DNA of 64,000 nucleotides from RFPW01 sp040401595 (GTDB lineage: Bacteria; Pseudomonadota; Gammaproteobacteria; Burkholderiales; Burkholderiaceae_E), in assembly GCA_040401595.1 (NCBI GenBank), contig JBBAOE010000015.1:1-64000 (forward strand). The letters are read 5' to 3'. The first letter of the stretch is position 1, and every line of letters starts with the position of its first letter. Made by a program: the position numbers and the translations under genes. The notes under the pieces are model-generated. The model searched no databases, was not told where the DNA came from, and worked only from the letters and a program-made list of their open reading frames with translations. Below, piece after piece: positions 17,346-25,542 of this stretch.

Positions 17346-18095
17346 ATGGCTGAAGAAAACAAGCCCGGTGATGTTCAAGTCGCAGCTGACGGTACGGCGC
17401 TCGCCGCCTTGCCTGCACCTGGAGAAGACGGCGCGCCCAAGAAAAGCAAACTCCCGCTCATTATCGGGCTGGTGGTTGTTGCCCTGATCATCGTCGGCGG
17501 TGGCGCCGCTGGTTGGATGTGGTGGCAGTCCAAGAAAAAGGCGAAGGAAGAGGAAGAGAACCTCATCGAAAACCGCCTCAAGGCTCAGATGGATGCCCGC
17601 AAGCAACCGACGGCTCCGGTCTTCGTTCCGCTTGACGAGTTCCTGGTCAACCTCCCATCGCGTGGTGGCGAGCATTTCCTGAGCACGACCATGGTCCTGC
17701 GGGTTGCCGATGGCAAGACCGAGAGCAAGGTCAAGGAGTTCCTTCCGTTGATCCGCGACCGGGTGTTGACCGTTCTTTCTTCCCGTCCGATGGAGCAACT
17801 GTCGACCGTCGAGGGCAAGGATCTGATGGCACGTGAATGTGCGCTGGTCATCAACGCCATCATCGAACCCCAGCTGACGGCAATTTACGTGCTGCAGCAA
17901 GATGCGACGACCGCGGATTTGCGCAACCTCGAACGGATCGGTGTCATGACCCCCGGTGGGCGCGCCTACGGCGGGACCAGCGCTGGTGAGCGCGTGGGTG
18001 ATGCGGCCAAGGAAGCGGCAGCGCAGTTCTGGAAGGTCTCGGAAATGGATCTCCCGGTTCAGGCGGTGCTGTTCAACAAGTTCGTGATGCAGTGA
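17346..18095 (+). CDS. fliL: Flagellar basal-body-associated protein FliL
   Basis: FliL surrounds the stator at the motor. The 249-residue protein has a short acidic cytoplasmic N-terminus, one TM helix at about 37-59 (LIIGLVVVALIIVGGGAAG), a charged linker, then the periplasmic domain starting VFVPLDEFLVNLP. The family ending PVQAVLFNKFVMQ is present. It is longer than usual: about 50 residues (TTADLRNLERIGVMTPGGRA and following) separate the body of the domain from that last strand. Confidence 0.88.
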   Translation: MAEENKPGDVQVAADGTALAALPAPGEDGAPKKSKLPLIIGLVVVALIIVGGGAAGWMWWQSKKKAKEEEENLIENRLKAQMDARKQPTAPVFVPLDEFLVNLPSRGGEHFLSTTMVLRVADGKTESKVKEFLPLIRDRVLTVLSSRPMEQLSTVEGKDLMARECALVINAIIEPQLTAIYVLQQDATTADLRNLERIGVMTPGGRAYGGTSAGERVGDAAKEAAAQFWKVSEMDLPVQAVLFNKFVMQ

Positions 18096-18122
18096 TGACT
18101 GGTCCCGCGGTGGTGGTGCAGC

Positions 18123-19211
18123 ATGGCTGAAGAGAACCAGCCCGAGAGCGGCGATGGGCTGCTCAGTGAGGACGACGCCGGCGTTCGCCCGTTTGTCTTC
18201 GACCGCATGCATCGAGTTCTGCGTCGGCGCATGCCGACGTTGGAACTCATCCATGAGCGGTTTGCCCGGACGGTTCGGCTGACGCTGTTCAATCTGGTTC
18301 GCCGTTCGGTGGAGGTCAGTATCCATTTGCCCCAGGTCAAGGCCTACGGGGACTTTCTGGATGAACTGCCCAAGCAAACCAACATCAACATTGTCAACGT
18401 CAAGCCGTTGCGGGGTGTCGGTTGCTGGATCATCGATCCGCAGGTGGTGTATCTCGTCATCGACAATATGTTCGGTGGCGAGGGAAGACTGCCGCCAAAG
18501 GCGACAACCAAGGAATACACAGCGACCGAACTGCGCATCATTCGGCGCCTGCTGGACGGGATCTTCAACGAATACGAGAAAGCCTGGAAGCCGGTTTACG
18601 AGGTTAAGTTCGAGTTCATGCGCTCGGAGACCAGTTTTCAGTTCGCAAAGATCACGGGCCCAGAAGAGATGGTCTTGCATTGCAAGTTCACTCTCAATAT
18701 CAATGGTCGCGAAGGCGATATCGACCTCTGTATTCCGTTCTGGGTGCTGGAGCCGGTCAAAACGCTGCTCTTCAACAACCTGCAGAGCTTCCAAACCGAG
18801 GACGATGGTGAATGGGGTCGTAAGCTAGAAGAAGAGGTGCAAACGGCTCCTTTGACCCTAGTGGCCAGACTGGCGGAGCGCCAAATGACGCTGGGCGACA
18901 TTTTGTCGCTCGCGGTTGGCGAAGTCATACCGGTAGAGATCGGTGACGTCACAACGGTTTACATCGATAATCTGCCGATGATCCGCGGTCGCTTTGGTGT
19001 CAAAAATGGCAAATATGCGGTCAAAACAGACGAAATGAAGAATCCTGTTGAATTCCTCAAGAAACCACTCGATGGGAAGTTGATGTCCGGCAATGGGCCT
19101 TCTGGGGGGTCGTTTGCAGATTTGGGCGGCGCGCTGGGTGCGCCGGGTGATAGTGGAATGCTGGGCGCCGACCTTGGTGGCTTTAGCGACTTTGGTCCGT
19201 CGGGCCGTTGA
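18123..19211 (+). CDS. fliM: Flagellar motor switch protein FliM
   Basis: The middle domain carries the GGEGR motif (IDNMFGGEGR) and YTATELRII, and the C-terminal SpoA domain (APLTLVARLAERQMTLGDIL) is clear. FliM links FliG to FliN in the C ring. The N-terminus reads MAEENQPESGDGLLSEDDAG and lacks the usual LSQxEIDALL peptide that binds phospho-CheY, with no better match downstream. The ~45-residue Gly-rich C-terminal tail (DLGGALGAPGDSGM) is additional to the usual fold. Total 362 residues. Confidence 0.93.
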   Translation: MAEENQPESGDGLLSEDDAGVRPFVFDRMHRVLRRRMPTLELIHERFARTVRLTLFNLVRRSVEVSIHLPQVKAYGDFLDELPKQTNINIVNVKPLRGVGCWIIDPQVVYLVIDNMFGGEGRLPPKATTKEYTATELRIIRRLLDGIFNEYEKAWKPVYEVKFEFMRSETSFQFAKITGPEEMVLHCKFTLNINGREGDIDLCIPFWVLEPVKTLLFNNLQSFQTEDDGEWGRKLEEEVQTAPLTLVARLAERQMTLGDILSLAVGEVIPVEIGDVTTVYIDNLPMIRGRFGVKNGKYAVKTDEMKNPVEFLKKPLDGKLMSGNGPSGGSFADLGGALGAPGDSGMLGADLGGFSDFGPSGR

Positions 19212-19268
19212 CCCCGCGCGACACGAAAACGCTTGCGCCACTTTTTAAGGCTCTAGGAGAATCCCCGA

Positions 19269-19652
19269 ATGGCTGATAACAATACCGCGCCGGGTGGCGA
19301 CGAACTGGGTGATGCACTGGCAGCAGGGCAAACCCGTAAGATGCAGTTCAGTGAGTTTGACGGTGATTCCTCGGGAGGGCCGGCGAACGCGCATGACCTA
19401 GACCTGGTGTTCGATATCCCGGTTCATGTCACGGTTGAATTGGGTCGGGCAAAGATGCAGATCCGAAATTTGCTGTCTTTGACTTATGGCTCGGTGATTG
19501 AACTCGACATCATGGCGGGTGAGCCACTCGATGTGATGGTCAATAACTGCCTGATCGCGCAGGGCGAGGTGGTCATTGTGAATGACCGGTACGGTATTCG
19601 CCTGACCGACATCGTCACCCCGACTGAGCGCTTGCGCAAACTGAACCGATGA
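19269..19652 (+). CDS. fliN: Flagellar motor switch protein FliN
   Basis: 127 residues with a single SpoA (surface presentation of antigens) domain: DIPVHVTVELGRAKMQIRNL, IELDIMAGEPLDVMVNNCLI, GEVVIVNDRYGIRLTDIVTP. FliN forms the base of the C ring and docks FliH. A strong AGGAGA lies 8 bases before the ATG, after a 57-base gap from fliM, the widest inside the fli run. The stop overlaps the start of fliO (ATGA). Confidence 0.95.
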   Translation: MADNNTAPGGDELGDALAAGQTRKMQFSEFDGDSSGGPANAHDLDLVFDIPVHVTVELGRAKMQIRNLLSLTYGSVIELDIMAGEPLDVMVNNCLIAQGEVVIVNDRYGIRLTDIVTPTERLRKLNR

Positions 19653-20182
19653 TCCAATCGCGGTCGCTGGTCGCCGCGGCCTCGCCGACGGTTGGGCCGG
19701 CGATCGTTCTGATGACCGCTTTGGTGATTTTCCCGGCGGTGGTTAAAGCCGCAGACGAAGTTCCGGCGACGCTTCGTTTTTTCAATAACGCATTGTTTCT
19801 CGCCGTGATTGTGGTCCTTGGGCTCGCCATCTGGTGGTTGCGGCGCCGCTTGCAACCGGGTTCTGCCCGGGGCTCGGGTGCCCGGGTCCTACCCGTTGCG
19901 ATGCTCGGCACCCGAGAGCGGATTGCAGTGGTCGAATTTGAGGGGCGCCGACTGTTGGTCGGGGTAACTCCGCAGCAAATCACCATGTTGTGTGAACTGG
20001 ACCGAGCCGGTTTTGCGGGCTCCCTCGGTCTGGCCAGTAACCAGCCCAATGGAAATCCCCTAGGTGGTGATTCACAGTCTGGTGCAGTGGCTGCAATGGG
20101 CACCTCGTCGGCAGGTGGCTTGGGGCAGCGATCTCAGCCGCCGGATTCTGGCCAGATCGGATCTGGTTTGTCCCCGCAATGA
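19649..20182 (+). CDS. fliO: Flagellar biosynthesis protein FliO
   Basis: FliO is an assembly factor for the FliP ring. The 177-residue protein has one hydrophobic N-terminal segment (IVLMTALVIFPAVV), then a single TM helix (NALFLAVIVVLGLAIWWL) and a basic cytoplasmic domain with the family pattern VAMLGTRERIAVVEFEGRRL followed by LVGVTPQQITML. The tail is Gly/Ser/Gln-rich. It starts in the fliN stop and ends 9 bases before fliP. Confidence 0.88.
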   Translation: MIQSRSLVAAASPTVGPAIVLMTALVIFPAVVKAADEVPATLRFFNNALFLAVIVVLGLAIWWLRRRLQPGSARGSGARVLPVAMLGTRERIAVVEFEGRRLLVGVTPQQITMLCELDRAGFAGSLGLASNQPNGNPLGGDSQSGAVAAMGTSSAGGLGQRSQPPDSGQIGSGLSPQ

Positions 20183-20191
20183 GCTGACCCT

Positions 20192-21004
20192 ATGGTGAAT
20201 GTTCGTTCCTCGCTTGGCTTCACACTCCTTGTGCTTCTTCTGATCGGAGTGCTTGGGACCTGGGTTGACCCGGTCTGGTCGCAGTCTCCCAACCTGGGGG
20301 CCAATGTCGCCTCGAGCGGCGCGATTCAGTCGATTCCCTTGTTTACCGCAACCCCAGCCGCGGGCGGGACGACCAATTACAGCGTTCCCGTGCAGACGCT
20401 GCTCGTGTTCACCGCGCTCAGTCTGCTGCCGGCAGCGCTGTTATTGCTGACGAGTTTCACGCGGATCATCATTGTGTTTTCGCTGTTGCGTCAGGCCCTG
20501 GGTTTGCAAGGGGTACCGCCCAATCAGGTGCTGGTGGGCATTTCCTTGATTCTCACTTTTTTCATCATGCGCCCCACGCTCGAAGAGACGTATGAGCGGG
20601 GGTGGGTTCCCTATGTGGAAAAGAAACTCGATTTTGTCCAGGCGGTTCAACAGGGCGCGGAGCCAATTCGCCGGTTCATGATGCGAAATACCCGGGAGGA
20701 CGATCTGTCGGTGTTTTCGCGACTGTCGAAAATTCAGGTTGAATCCCGTGAAGCGGTGCCGTTCTCGGTGCTGGTTCCTGCGTTTGTGACCAGCGAATTG
20801 AAAACGGCGTTCATGATCGGTTTTGTGATCTATCTTCCGTTCATCATCATTGACTTTGCCGTCGCAGCCATATTGACGGCGATGGGAATGGTGATGGTTT
20901 CGCCGATGATGTTTACCTTACCCCTGAAGCTGGTGGTGTTTGTGCTCGCGGACGGCTGGACGATGTTGGCGACCTCGCTCGTGGCCAGTTTTGATGTGCG
21001 TTGA
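20192..21004 (+). CDS. fliP: Flagellar type III export gate protein FliP
   Basis: 270 residues with an N-terminal signal peptide (LLVLLLIGVLGTWVDPVWSQ) and four TM helices. Family motifs are present: TSFTRIIIVFSLLRQALGLQ, PPNQVLVGISLILTFF, VPAFVTSELKTAFMIGF and VMVSPMMFTLPLKLV. FliP makes the pentameric core of the export channel with FliQ and FliR. Precedes fliQ by 15 bases. Confidence 0.96.
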   Translation: MVNVRSSLGFTLLVLLLIGVLGTWVDPVWSQSPNLGANVASSGAIQSIPLFTATPAAGGTTNYSVPVQTLLVFTALSLLPAALLLLTSFTRIIIVFSLLRQALGLQGVPPNQVLVGISLILTFFIMRPTLEETYERGWVPYVEKKLDFVQAVQQGAEPIRRFMMRNTREDDLSVFSRLSKIQVESREAVPFSVLVPAFVTSELKTAFMIGFVIYLPFIIIDFAVAAILTAMGMVMVSPMMFTLPLKLVVFVLADGWTMLATSLVASFDVR

Positions 21005-21019
21005 CGGAGCGCTCCATCC

Positions 21020-21289
21020 ATGGATCTAGCCGGTGTTGTCGAAGTCGCAAACGGAGCGATCGAGGCGATGATTGCGCTTCTTGCGCCTGCGCTCCTGGTG
21101 ATCCTTGTCATCGGACTATTGCTGGGGATCCTGCAGGCCGCTACTCAGGTCAATGAATCCTCCGTGGCGTTTGTGCCCAAGGTTCTGGCGTTGCTGGTAT
21201 TTTTCATGTTGGCTGGGCCTTTGCTATTGCGATCTCTTGTTGACTACACACGCTCGATTCTTGAGCGGATTCCGAGTTTGCTGGGTTGA
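21020..21289 (+). CDS. fliQ: Flagellar type III export gate protein FliQ
   Basis: 89 residues, two TM helices (MIALLAPALLVILVIGLLLG and VLALLVFFMLAGPLLLRSL) joined by the conserved LQAATQVNESSVAFVPK loop. Standard length and fold for FliQ, which packs around FliP in the export gate. Position between fliP and fliR is canonical. Confidence 0.95.
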   Translation: MDLAGVVEVANGAIEAMIALLAPALLVILVIGLLLGILQAATQVNESSVAFVPKVLALLVFFMLAGPLLLRSLVDYTRSILERIPSLLG

Positions 21290-21313
21290 CGGTTTCAGCG
21301 AACTGCTTGCGCC

Positions 21314-22078
21314 ATGCTCAATTTCTCTGAATTTGCTTTGATGGCGTTTGCGCAAACGCTGACGGTGGCGCTGATTCGGTTGTCCGGATTTTTTATCACG
21401 GCGCCATTGCTCAGCATGCGGGGAGTTCCGCGCCGGACGCGCGCTCTGATCATTCTGGTTCTTGCCTTTGTCGTCGCGAGTACGGTTGAATCGAGCGCGA
21501 TGGGCCGGCCCGGACAGGCAACCATTGCGCAATTGGCGGCTGAATTTGCCGTTGGCACCCTGATGGGATTCGCCGTTCGGATGGCCTACCTTGCGTTTGA
21601 TCTTGCGGGAGAGTTGTTGAGTCAACAGGCTGGGTTGAATTTTGCACAGGCGAGCGGCCTGGAACTGGGGGGTCGAGAATTGCCCATCGGCAGTCTGCTG
21701 GGGTTATTTGCCACGGCGATTGGTTTTGCCACAAATCTCCATCTGGTGTTGATCGAAGCGCTGGTCGAATCCTATCGGGTGGTACCCTTCGGTTCATTGC
21801 CCGATGCGGCCCAACCCGCTGCCTTGATGGAGCTGGTGTCACATGCTTTGCGCGTCGGCACGTTATTGGCTTTACCTGCTCTGATTTTTTTGATGATCGC
21901 AAATATGTTGCAAGCCGCGTTGGGTCGGGCGAGTCCCCAGTTCGGGCAGTTTGCGGTTGGATTTTCGGTGACGATTGTCGTCGCTTTGGCTGCGTTGTTA
22001 TTGTTATTGCCCGCACTGGGCGCGCAATATGATGCCGCCGTGCGACCCGCGTTGGAGTTGATTCGATGGACCCGGTGA
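21314..22078 (+). CDS. fliR: Flagellar type III export gate protein FliR
   Basis: 254 residues with about six TM helices. Conserved segments include RLSGFFITAPLLSMRGVPRR and DLAGELLSQQAGLNFAQASG. FliR completes the FliPQR export channel. The stop lies 12 bases inside the next gene's first possible start. Confidence 0.95.
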   Translation: MLNFSEFALMAFAQTLTVALIRLSGFFITAPLLSMRGVPRRTRALIILVLAFVVASTVESSAMGRPGQATIAQLAAEFAVGTLMGFAVRMAYLAFDLAGELLSQQAGLNFAQASGLELGGRELPIGSLLGLFATAIGFATNLHLVLIEALVESYRVVPFGSLPDAAQPAALMELVSHALRVGTLLALPALIFLMIANMLQAALGRASPQFGQFAVGFSVTIVVALAALLLLLPALGAQYDAAVRPALELIRWTR

Positions 22079-23247
22079 AGATGAAGTTCGCACTGGCACT
22101 TTGGCTGTCTCTTGGATTGGCTGTTGTTGGGCCGGTCTCGGCTCAGTCGGCGATTGCTGCATCAGACCTTTCAGCAATTGTGGACGGCGTCCGTGGACGT
22201 TGTGGTTTGGGCTTGCTGGCCCGAACCACCAGCAGCCAAACCTGTCAGAGATTCAAGGATTATGGTTCGCGCATGCAGTGCGTCGCCAACGATCTGGGCG
22301 ATGACGTCCGCGTGAAAGACGCACCGGCATTGGGAGAGGTGGCCCGTTGCTATCGTCGACTGGGCGATGCGTTGGTTTCGGGCCGCGGTGCGAGTACCGA
22401 TCAGATCAACGCCCTCGAAGATATTTGTCACAACCTGCGTCATGAGACGCCGGTGCCGCGTTCGACCTTGGCGCGTGATGCTCAGATCCTCGCGTCGAAT
22501 ACACTGATGCCCGATTTCAGCCGCAGGACCGTGAGCGTCCCGACTGTAGACCCGATGAGGGGTATCCGGTTGCATGATTTGCCCGAATGCGCGGTGGTGC
22601 TCGCACAGCCTGCCGGGCCTCCAGCCACAGCCGGTACGTCAGGACCCAGCCGGGCGGCCAAGTCTGAGACTGGTGCCAGTACGAGTTCGGTTGAGCCAGT
22701 GAGGATCGTCTCGCTGGCGCCCACGCTAGGCGTTGAACTGACTCCGCCGGGCGCTGCGAAAGTCGGCGCTGCCCTAATGGTTGATGGACAAGCCAACGCA
22801 GGGAGACCCGGGTCTGCCGCGGAAGCGCGGTCAGGCGCTGTTGTCTCAGAACCAGCGGTTGATCCTATTGCGGTCAAAGCGGCTGATCTGCCAGCCGCGA
22901 AAAACAAGGGCCGAAGCCCCGTCTCTGAGCTCAACGCCTCGGGGCCCATTTCCGAGAGCGCGGTGATCAGCGCGCTGCCAGCGGTCTCCGCTAGCCCTAA
23001 AAAGATTCCGCGGCGCCCGATCGCTCGGGCTGAACGTAATACCGCTGGCTATGGTGTGGCGGCGCAGGACCCTCGGCCCCTCATGCCTGTGCGCACAGTT
23101 GCCGCGCCGCCTGATCTGGAGTCGAAAACGAGCACACGCTCGTCCGGTGTCGGCGGAACGAACTCCGGATATTCGGCCGCGACTCCGCCGCCGTTGCCCC
23201 TGACGGGGCCTCCGTTGCGGCCGCAGACCTCTGGCTCTGTCCGTTAA
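22066..23247 (+). CDS. Secreted protein of unknown function in the fli operon
   Basis: Signal peptide of about 27 residues (FALALWLSLGLAVVGPVSA) with AQS cleavage. The mature N-terminus (to about 180) carries several Cys (RCGLGLL, TCQRFKDYG, MQCVANDLG, RCYRRLG, ICHNLRHE, ECAVVL), suggesting disulfides in the periplasm. From about residue 185 it becomes Pro/Ala/Ser/Gly-rich and probably disordered. ATG at 22066 overlaps fliR by 13 bases; ATG at 22081 gives a tidier signal peptide. Cotranscription with fliR suggests a role linked to the flagellum or envelope, but I recognise no family. Confidence 0.8.
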   Translation: MDPVKMKFALALWLSLGLAVVGPVSAQSAIAASDLSAIVDGVRGRCGLGLLARTTSSQTCQRFKDYGSRMQCVANDLGDDVRVKDAPALGEVARCYRRLGDALVSGRGASTDQINALEDICHNLRHETPVPRSTLARDAQILASNTLMPDFSRRTVSVPTVDPMRGIRLHDLPECAVVLAQPAGPPATAGTSGPSRAAKSETGASTSSVEPVRIVSLAPTLGVELTPPGAAKVGAALMVDGQANAGRPGSAAEARSGAVVSEPAVDPIAVKAADLPAAKNKGRSPVSELNASGPISESAVISALPAVSASPKKIPRRPIARAERNTAGYGVAAQDPRPLMPVRTVAAPPDLESKTSTRSSGVGGTNSGYSAATPPPLPLTGPPLRPQTSGSVR

Positions 23248-23281
23248 TTTACCTCACTAGAAACACGCTGCGGAGACTCTG

Positions 23282-24523
23282 ATGGTCGCCTCTGAGACAT
23301 CGAATGTAATTCTGACATTGCGCGCCGGCAGCCACCAGCCCACCGGGCGCGGCTGGCGCGCTTCGGTTTTTGCCGGCTTGACCACGGCGGTTTTTGTGTT
23401 TGGGGGCGCTGCTTGGGCTGCGGAGACCAAGGGCGAGACCAAAGGCGACGCCAAGGGTGACGCCGTCATTGAATCGGAATTGCGCAAAGCCTTGATGGGA
23501 AAGTCCGCGCTCACCGGCGAACTTCTCATGAAGACCGGGGAGGAACTCAAGCAGGCAGCCCCCGCGAAAAGTAGCTCTGCTGGCAAAACGGCAGCCAAGG
23601 AGTCGAAAGACGCCAAGGATACGAAGGCGTCCAAGGAAGCAAAGGCCACAGAGCTTCCGATCGGCAAAAAAATAGCCATGCCAAGTGTGGATGCTTCTGC
23701 AGCGAAGACCGCCGAGGCTGGTGCGGCAGGTGCAGGCGCCCATGAACTCCCTGCGGCGCCGACGAAAACCGGGGCTAAAAAACCGGCGGATGCGGAACAT
23801 GCCGCTCGTGGGCCTGCGGGCGATTCCCACAGCAAGCCGCACTGGGGGTATACCGGCGCGATCGGCCCTGACGCCTGGGCCAAGCTCTCTGCCGAGTTTG
23901 CGACCTGCGCGAAGGGTCGTCGCCAATCGCCGATTGATCTGGTAGACGCCGAGCTTTCGCCATTGACGCTCGAGCAGGTCAAGTTCGACTATGCGCCGGC
24001 CGCATTTCAGGTGGTCCACAACGGTCACACCATCGAAGTGCGCCCAGGTAAGGAAAACCATATTGTCGCGCGCAGCAAAAAATACAAGCTGCTCCAGTTC
24101 CATTTCCATCATCCTTCGGAAGAGCGTTTCAACGGCAAGGGTTTCGCACTGGATGCCCATTTTGTTCATCGTTCCGAGGACGGTGAATTGGCTGTCGTGA
24201 CGGTGCTCTTTGAAGAGGGAGCGGCCAATCCGGAGCTTCAGCGCTTGTGGGATTACATGCCGCTCGACGCGAATGACTCGATGCGCAGTGCAGAAGGCGT
24301 GACGTTCAATCCGGTTTCGATGTTGCCTGTCGATCGGGCCAAATATCTTCAGTACATTGGCTCGCTCACGACGCCGCCCTGTACCGAAGGCGTGGTCTGG
24401 ATTGTGTTGCGTCAGCCAGTGACGGCGTCGCCAGAACAGATCGCATTATTTCGAAAAATGGTGGGTATGAATGCCCGCCCGGTGCAGCCGGTCAATGGCC
24501 GCCTGATCAAGGCGGCGAACTGA
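23282..24523 (+). CDS. Periplasmic alpha-class carbonic anhydrase with long Lys/Ala linker
   Basis: Catalyses CO2 + H2O to bicarbonate + H+. A basic N-terminus and TM-like signal (VFAGLTTAVFVFGGAAWA) are followed by about 130 residues rich in Lys, Ala and Asp, then the catalytic domain from HWGYTG (about residue 188). The domain is complete: RRQSPIDL; zinc ligands in QFHFHHPSE (two His) and DAHFVH (third His); the threonine-containing YIGSLTTPPCTEGV; and the C-terminal NGR. Signal and family imply a periplasmic location. It sits between the fliR operon and flgB, 34 bases after the unknown secreted protein, so it may end the fli transcript. Confidence 0.9.
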   Translation: MVASETSNVILTLRAGSHQPTGRGWRASVFAGLTTAVFVFGGAAWAAETKGETKGDAKGDAVIESELRKALMGKSALTGELLMKTGEELKQAAPAKSSSAGKTAAKESKDAKDTKASKEAKATELPIGKKIAMPSVDASAAKTAEAGAAGAGAHELPAAPTKTGAKKPADAEHAARGPAGDSHSKPHWGYTGAIGPDAWAKLSAEFATCAKGRRQSPIDLVDAELSPLTLEQVKFDYAPAAFQVVHNGHTIEVRPGKENHIVARSKKYKLLQFHFHHPSEERFNGKGFALDAHFVHRSEDGELAVVTVLFEEGAANPELQRLWDYMPLDANDSMRSAEGVTFNPVSMLPVDRAKYLQYIGSLTTPPCTEGVVWIVLRQPVTASPEQIALFRKMVGMNARPVQPVNGRLIKAAN

Positions 24524-24525
24524 TT

Positions 24526-24548
24526 GAGTCGGCAATTGTTGCCGATTC
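24526..24548 (+). terminator. Candidate transcription terminator hairpin after the carbonic anhydrase
   Basis: A 10-base stem with one G-T pair and a 3-base loop (GAGTCGGCAA-TTG-TTGCCGATTC) begins two bases after the stop codon. No T-run follows, so intrinsic termination would be weak. It precedes the 155-base gap ahead of flgB and fits an operon boundary. Confidence 0.4.
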
Positions 24549-24658
24549 GGCTGCGGCAAGGATTGCATTGGCCAGGACGAGCGGCGTTTGTAGGGGGTTG
24601 GTGGCGTGTTTGAGGTGACGGAAGCTCATTTGCTCGGAATGGCGCAGACCGTTATCGG

Positions 24659-24675
24659 TGGCATGAAACCTGCAT
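24659..24675 (+). promoter_or_regulatory. Sigma54 -24/-12 promoter of the flgB operon
   Basis: TGGCATGAAACCTGCAT matches the sigma54 consensus (TGGCAC-N5-TTGCA) at the essential GG (24660-24661) and GC (24672-24673), with exactly 10 bases between. Transcription would start near 24685, about 18 bases before the flgB ATG at 24703, leaving room for the AAGG ribosome site. A FleR/FlrC-type activator is encoded upstream in this window. Confidence 0.75.
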
Positions 24676-24702
24676 ATCTCCATTGAATACACAAGGTATC
24701 TC

Positions 24703-25122
24703 ATGAATCCGGTTCCCGATTACGACTCTTTATCTTTTGGCGAGACCGCGTTGCGGTTGCGTACGTATCGCCAGCAGATTCTGGGCTCCAATCTGGCCAA
24801 CGCAGATACGCCCGGCTTTCGGGCCAAGGACGTTAATTTCGCGGCTGCCCTGCGAGAGCAACTCGAGGGTCAGGGTTACAGCAACCGGGTTCCGCTCGCG
24901 GTAACCAAGGCAGGCCATATGCCCTCCAGCACATTTCGCCCCGGGATGCCGACTCAGTTGTTTCGGACGTCGTTGCAGCCCTCGATGGATGGCAATACGG
25001 TCGATCTGGATATCGAGCGTGCCCATTTTGCGGAGAACGTGACCAAGACGGAAGCCCAAATGCGGTTTCTGGCTGGCGCGTTCCGCAGTCGAATCAATGC
25101 CATGACCCCGGATGGTCGTTAA
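24703..25122 (+). CDS. flgB: Flagellar proximal rod protein FlgB
   Basis: 139 residues. The rod-protein N-terminal motif is clear (QILGSNLANADTPGFRAKDV), and the C-terminal helix (MRFLAGAFRSRINAM) fits. FlgB is a proximal rod subunit exported by the type III gate. First gene of the flg operon, preceded by the sigma54 element and 8 bases before flgC. Confidence 0.96.
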   Translation: MNPVPDYDSLSFGETALRLRTYRQQILGSNLANADTPGFRAKDVNFAAALREQLEGQGYSNRVPLAVTKAGHMPSSTFRPGMPTQLFRTSLQPSMDGNTVDLDIERAHFAENVTKTEAQMRFLAGAFRSRINAMTPDGR

Positions 25123-25130
25123 GGTTCCTC

Positions 25131-25538
25131 ATGAGTTTGATCAGTAGTCTTCACGTAGCCTCAACAGCGCTTCATGCGCAGTCACTGCGTCTGAACACGG
25201 TGGCCAGCAATCTGGCCAACGCGGACAGCACGGTAGATACCAACGGGCAGCCCTACAAGGGCAAGCAGGTTATTTTTCGCACGATTCCCATGGAGGAACA
25301 GGGTGCGGACGGCGTTGAGGTGATGTCGATTTCCGACAGCACGGCGCCTGCGCGGCGTGTTTATGAGCCGAATCATCCGAAGGCCGATGGGCAGGGGTTC
25401 GTGACCTACTCGAACGTCAATCCTGTCGAGGAAATGGTCAACATGATTTCCGCGTCCCGGAGTTACCAGATGAATCTCGAGGCGATGAATTCGGCGCGCG
25501 AGTTGATGCAGCGTAGTTTGGATATTTTGGGTACTTAA
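25131..25538 (+). CDS. flgC: Flagellar proximal rod protein FlgC
   Basis: 135 residues with the rod signature SLRLNTVASNLANADSTVDT and the C-terminal VEEMVNMISASRSYQMNLEA helix, both standard. FlgC follows FlgB in the proximal rod. Length is normal, and flgD starts 4 bases after the stop. Confidence 0.96.
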   Translation: MSLISSLHVASTALHAQSLRLNTVASNLANADSTVDTNGQPYKGKQVIFRTIPMEEQGADGVEVMSISDSTAPARRVYEPNHPKADGQGFVTYSNVNPVEEMVNMISASRSYQMNLEAMNSARELMQRSLDILGT

Positions 25539-25542
25539 GAAC

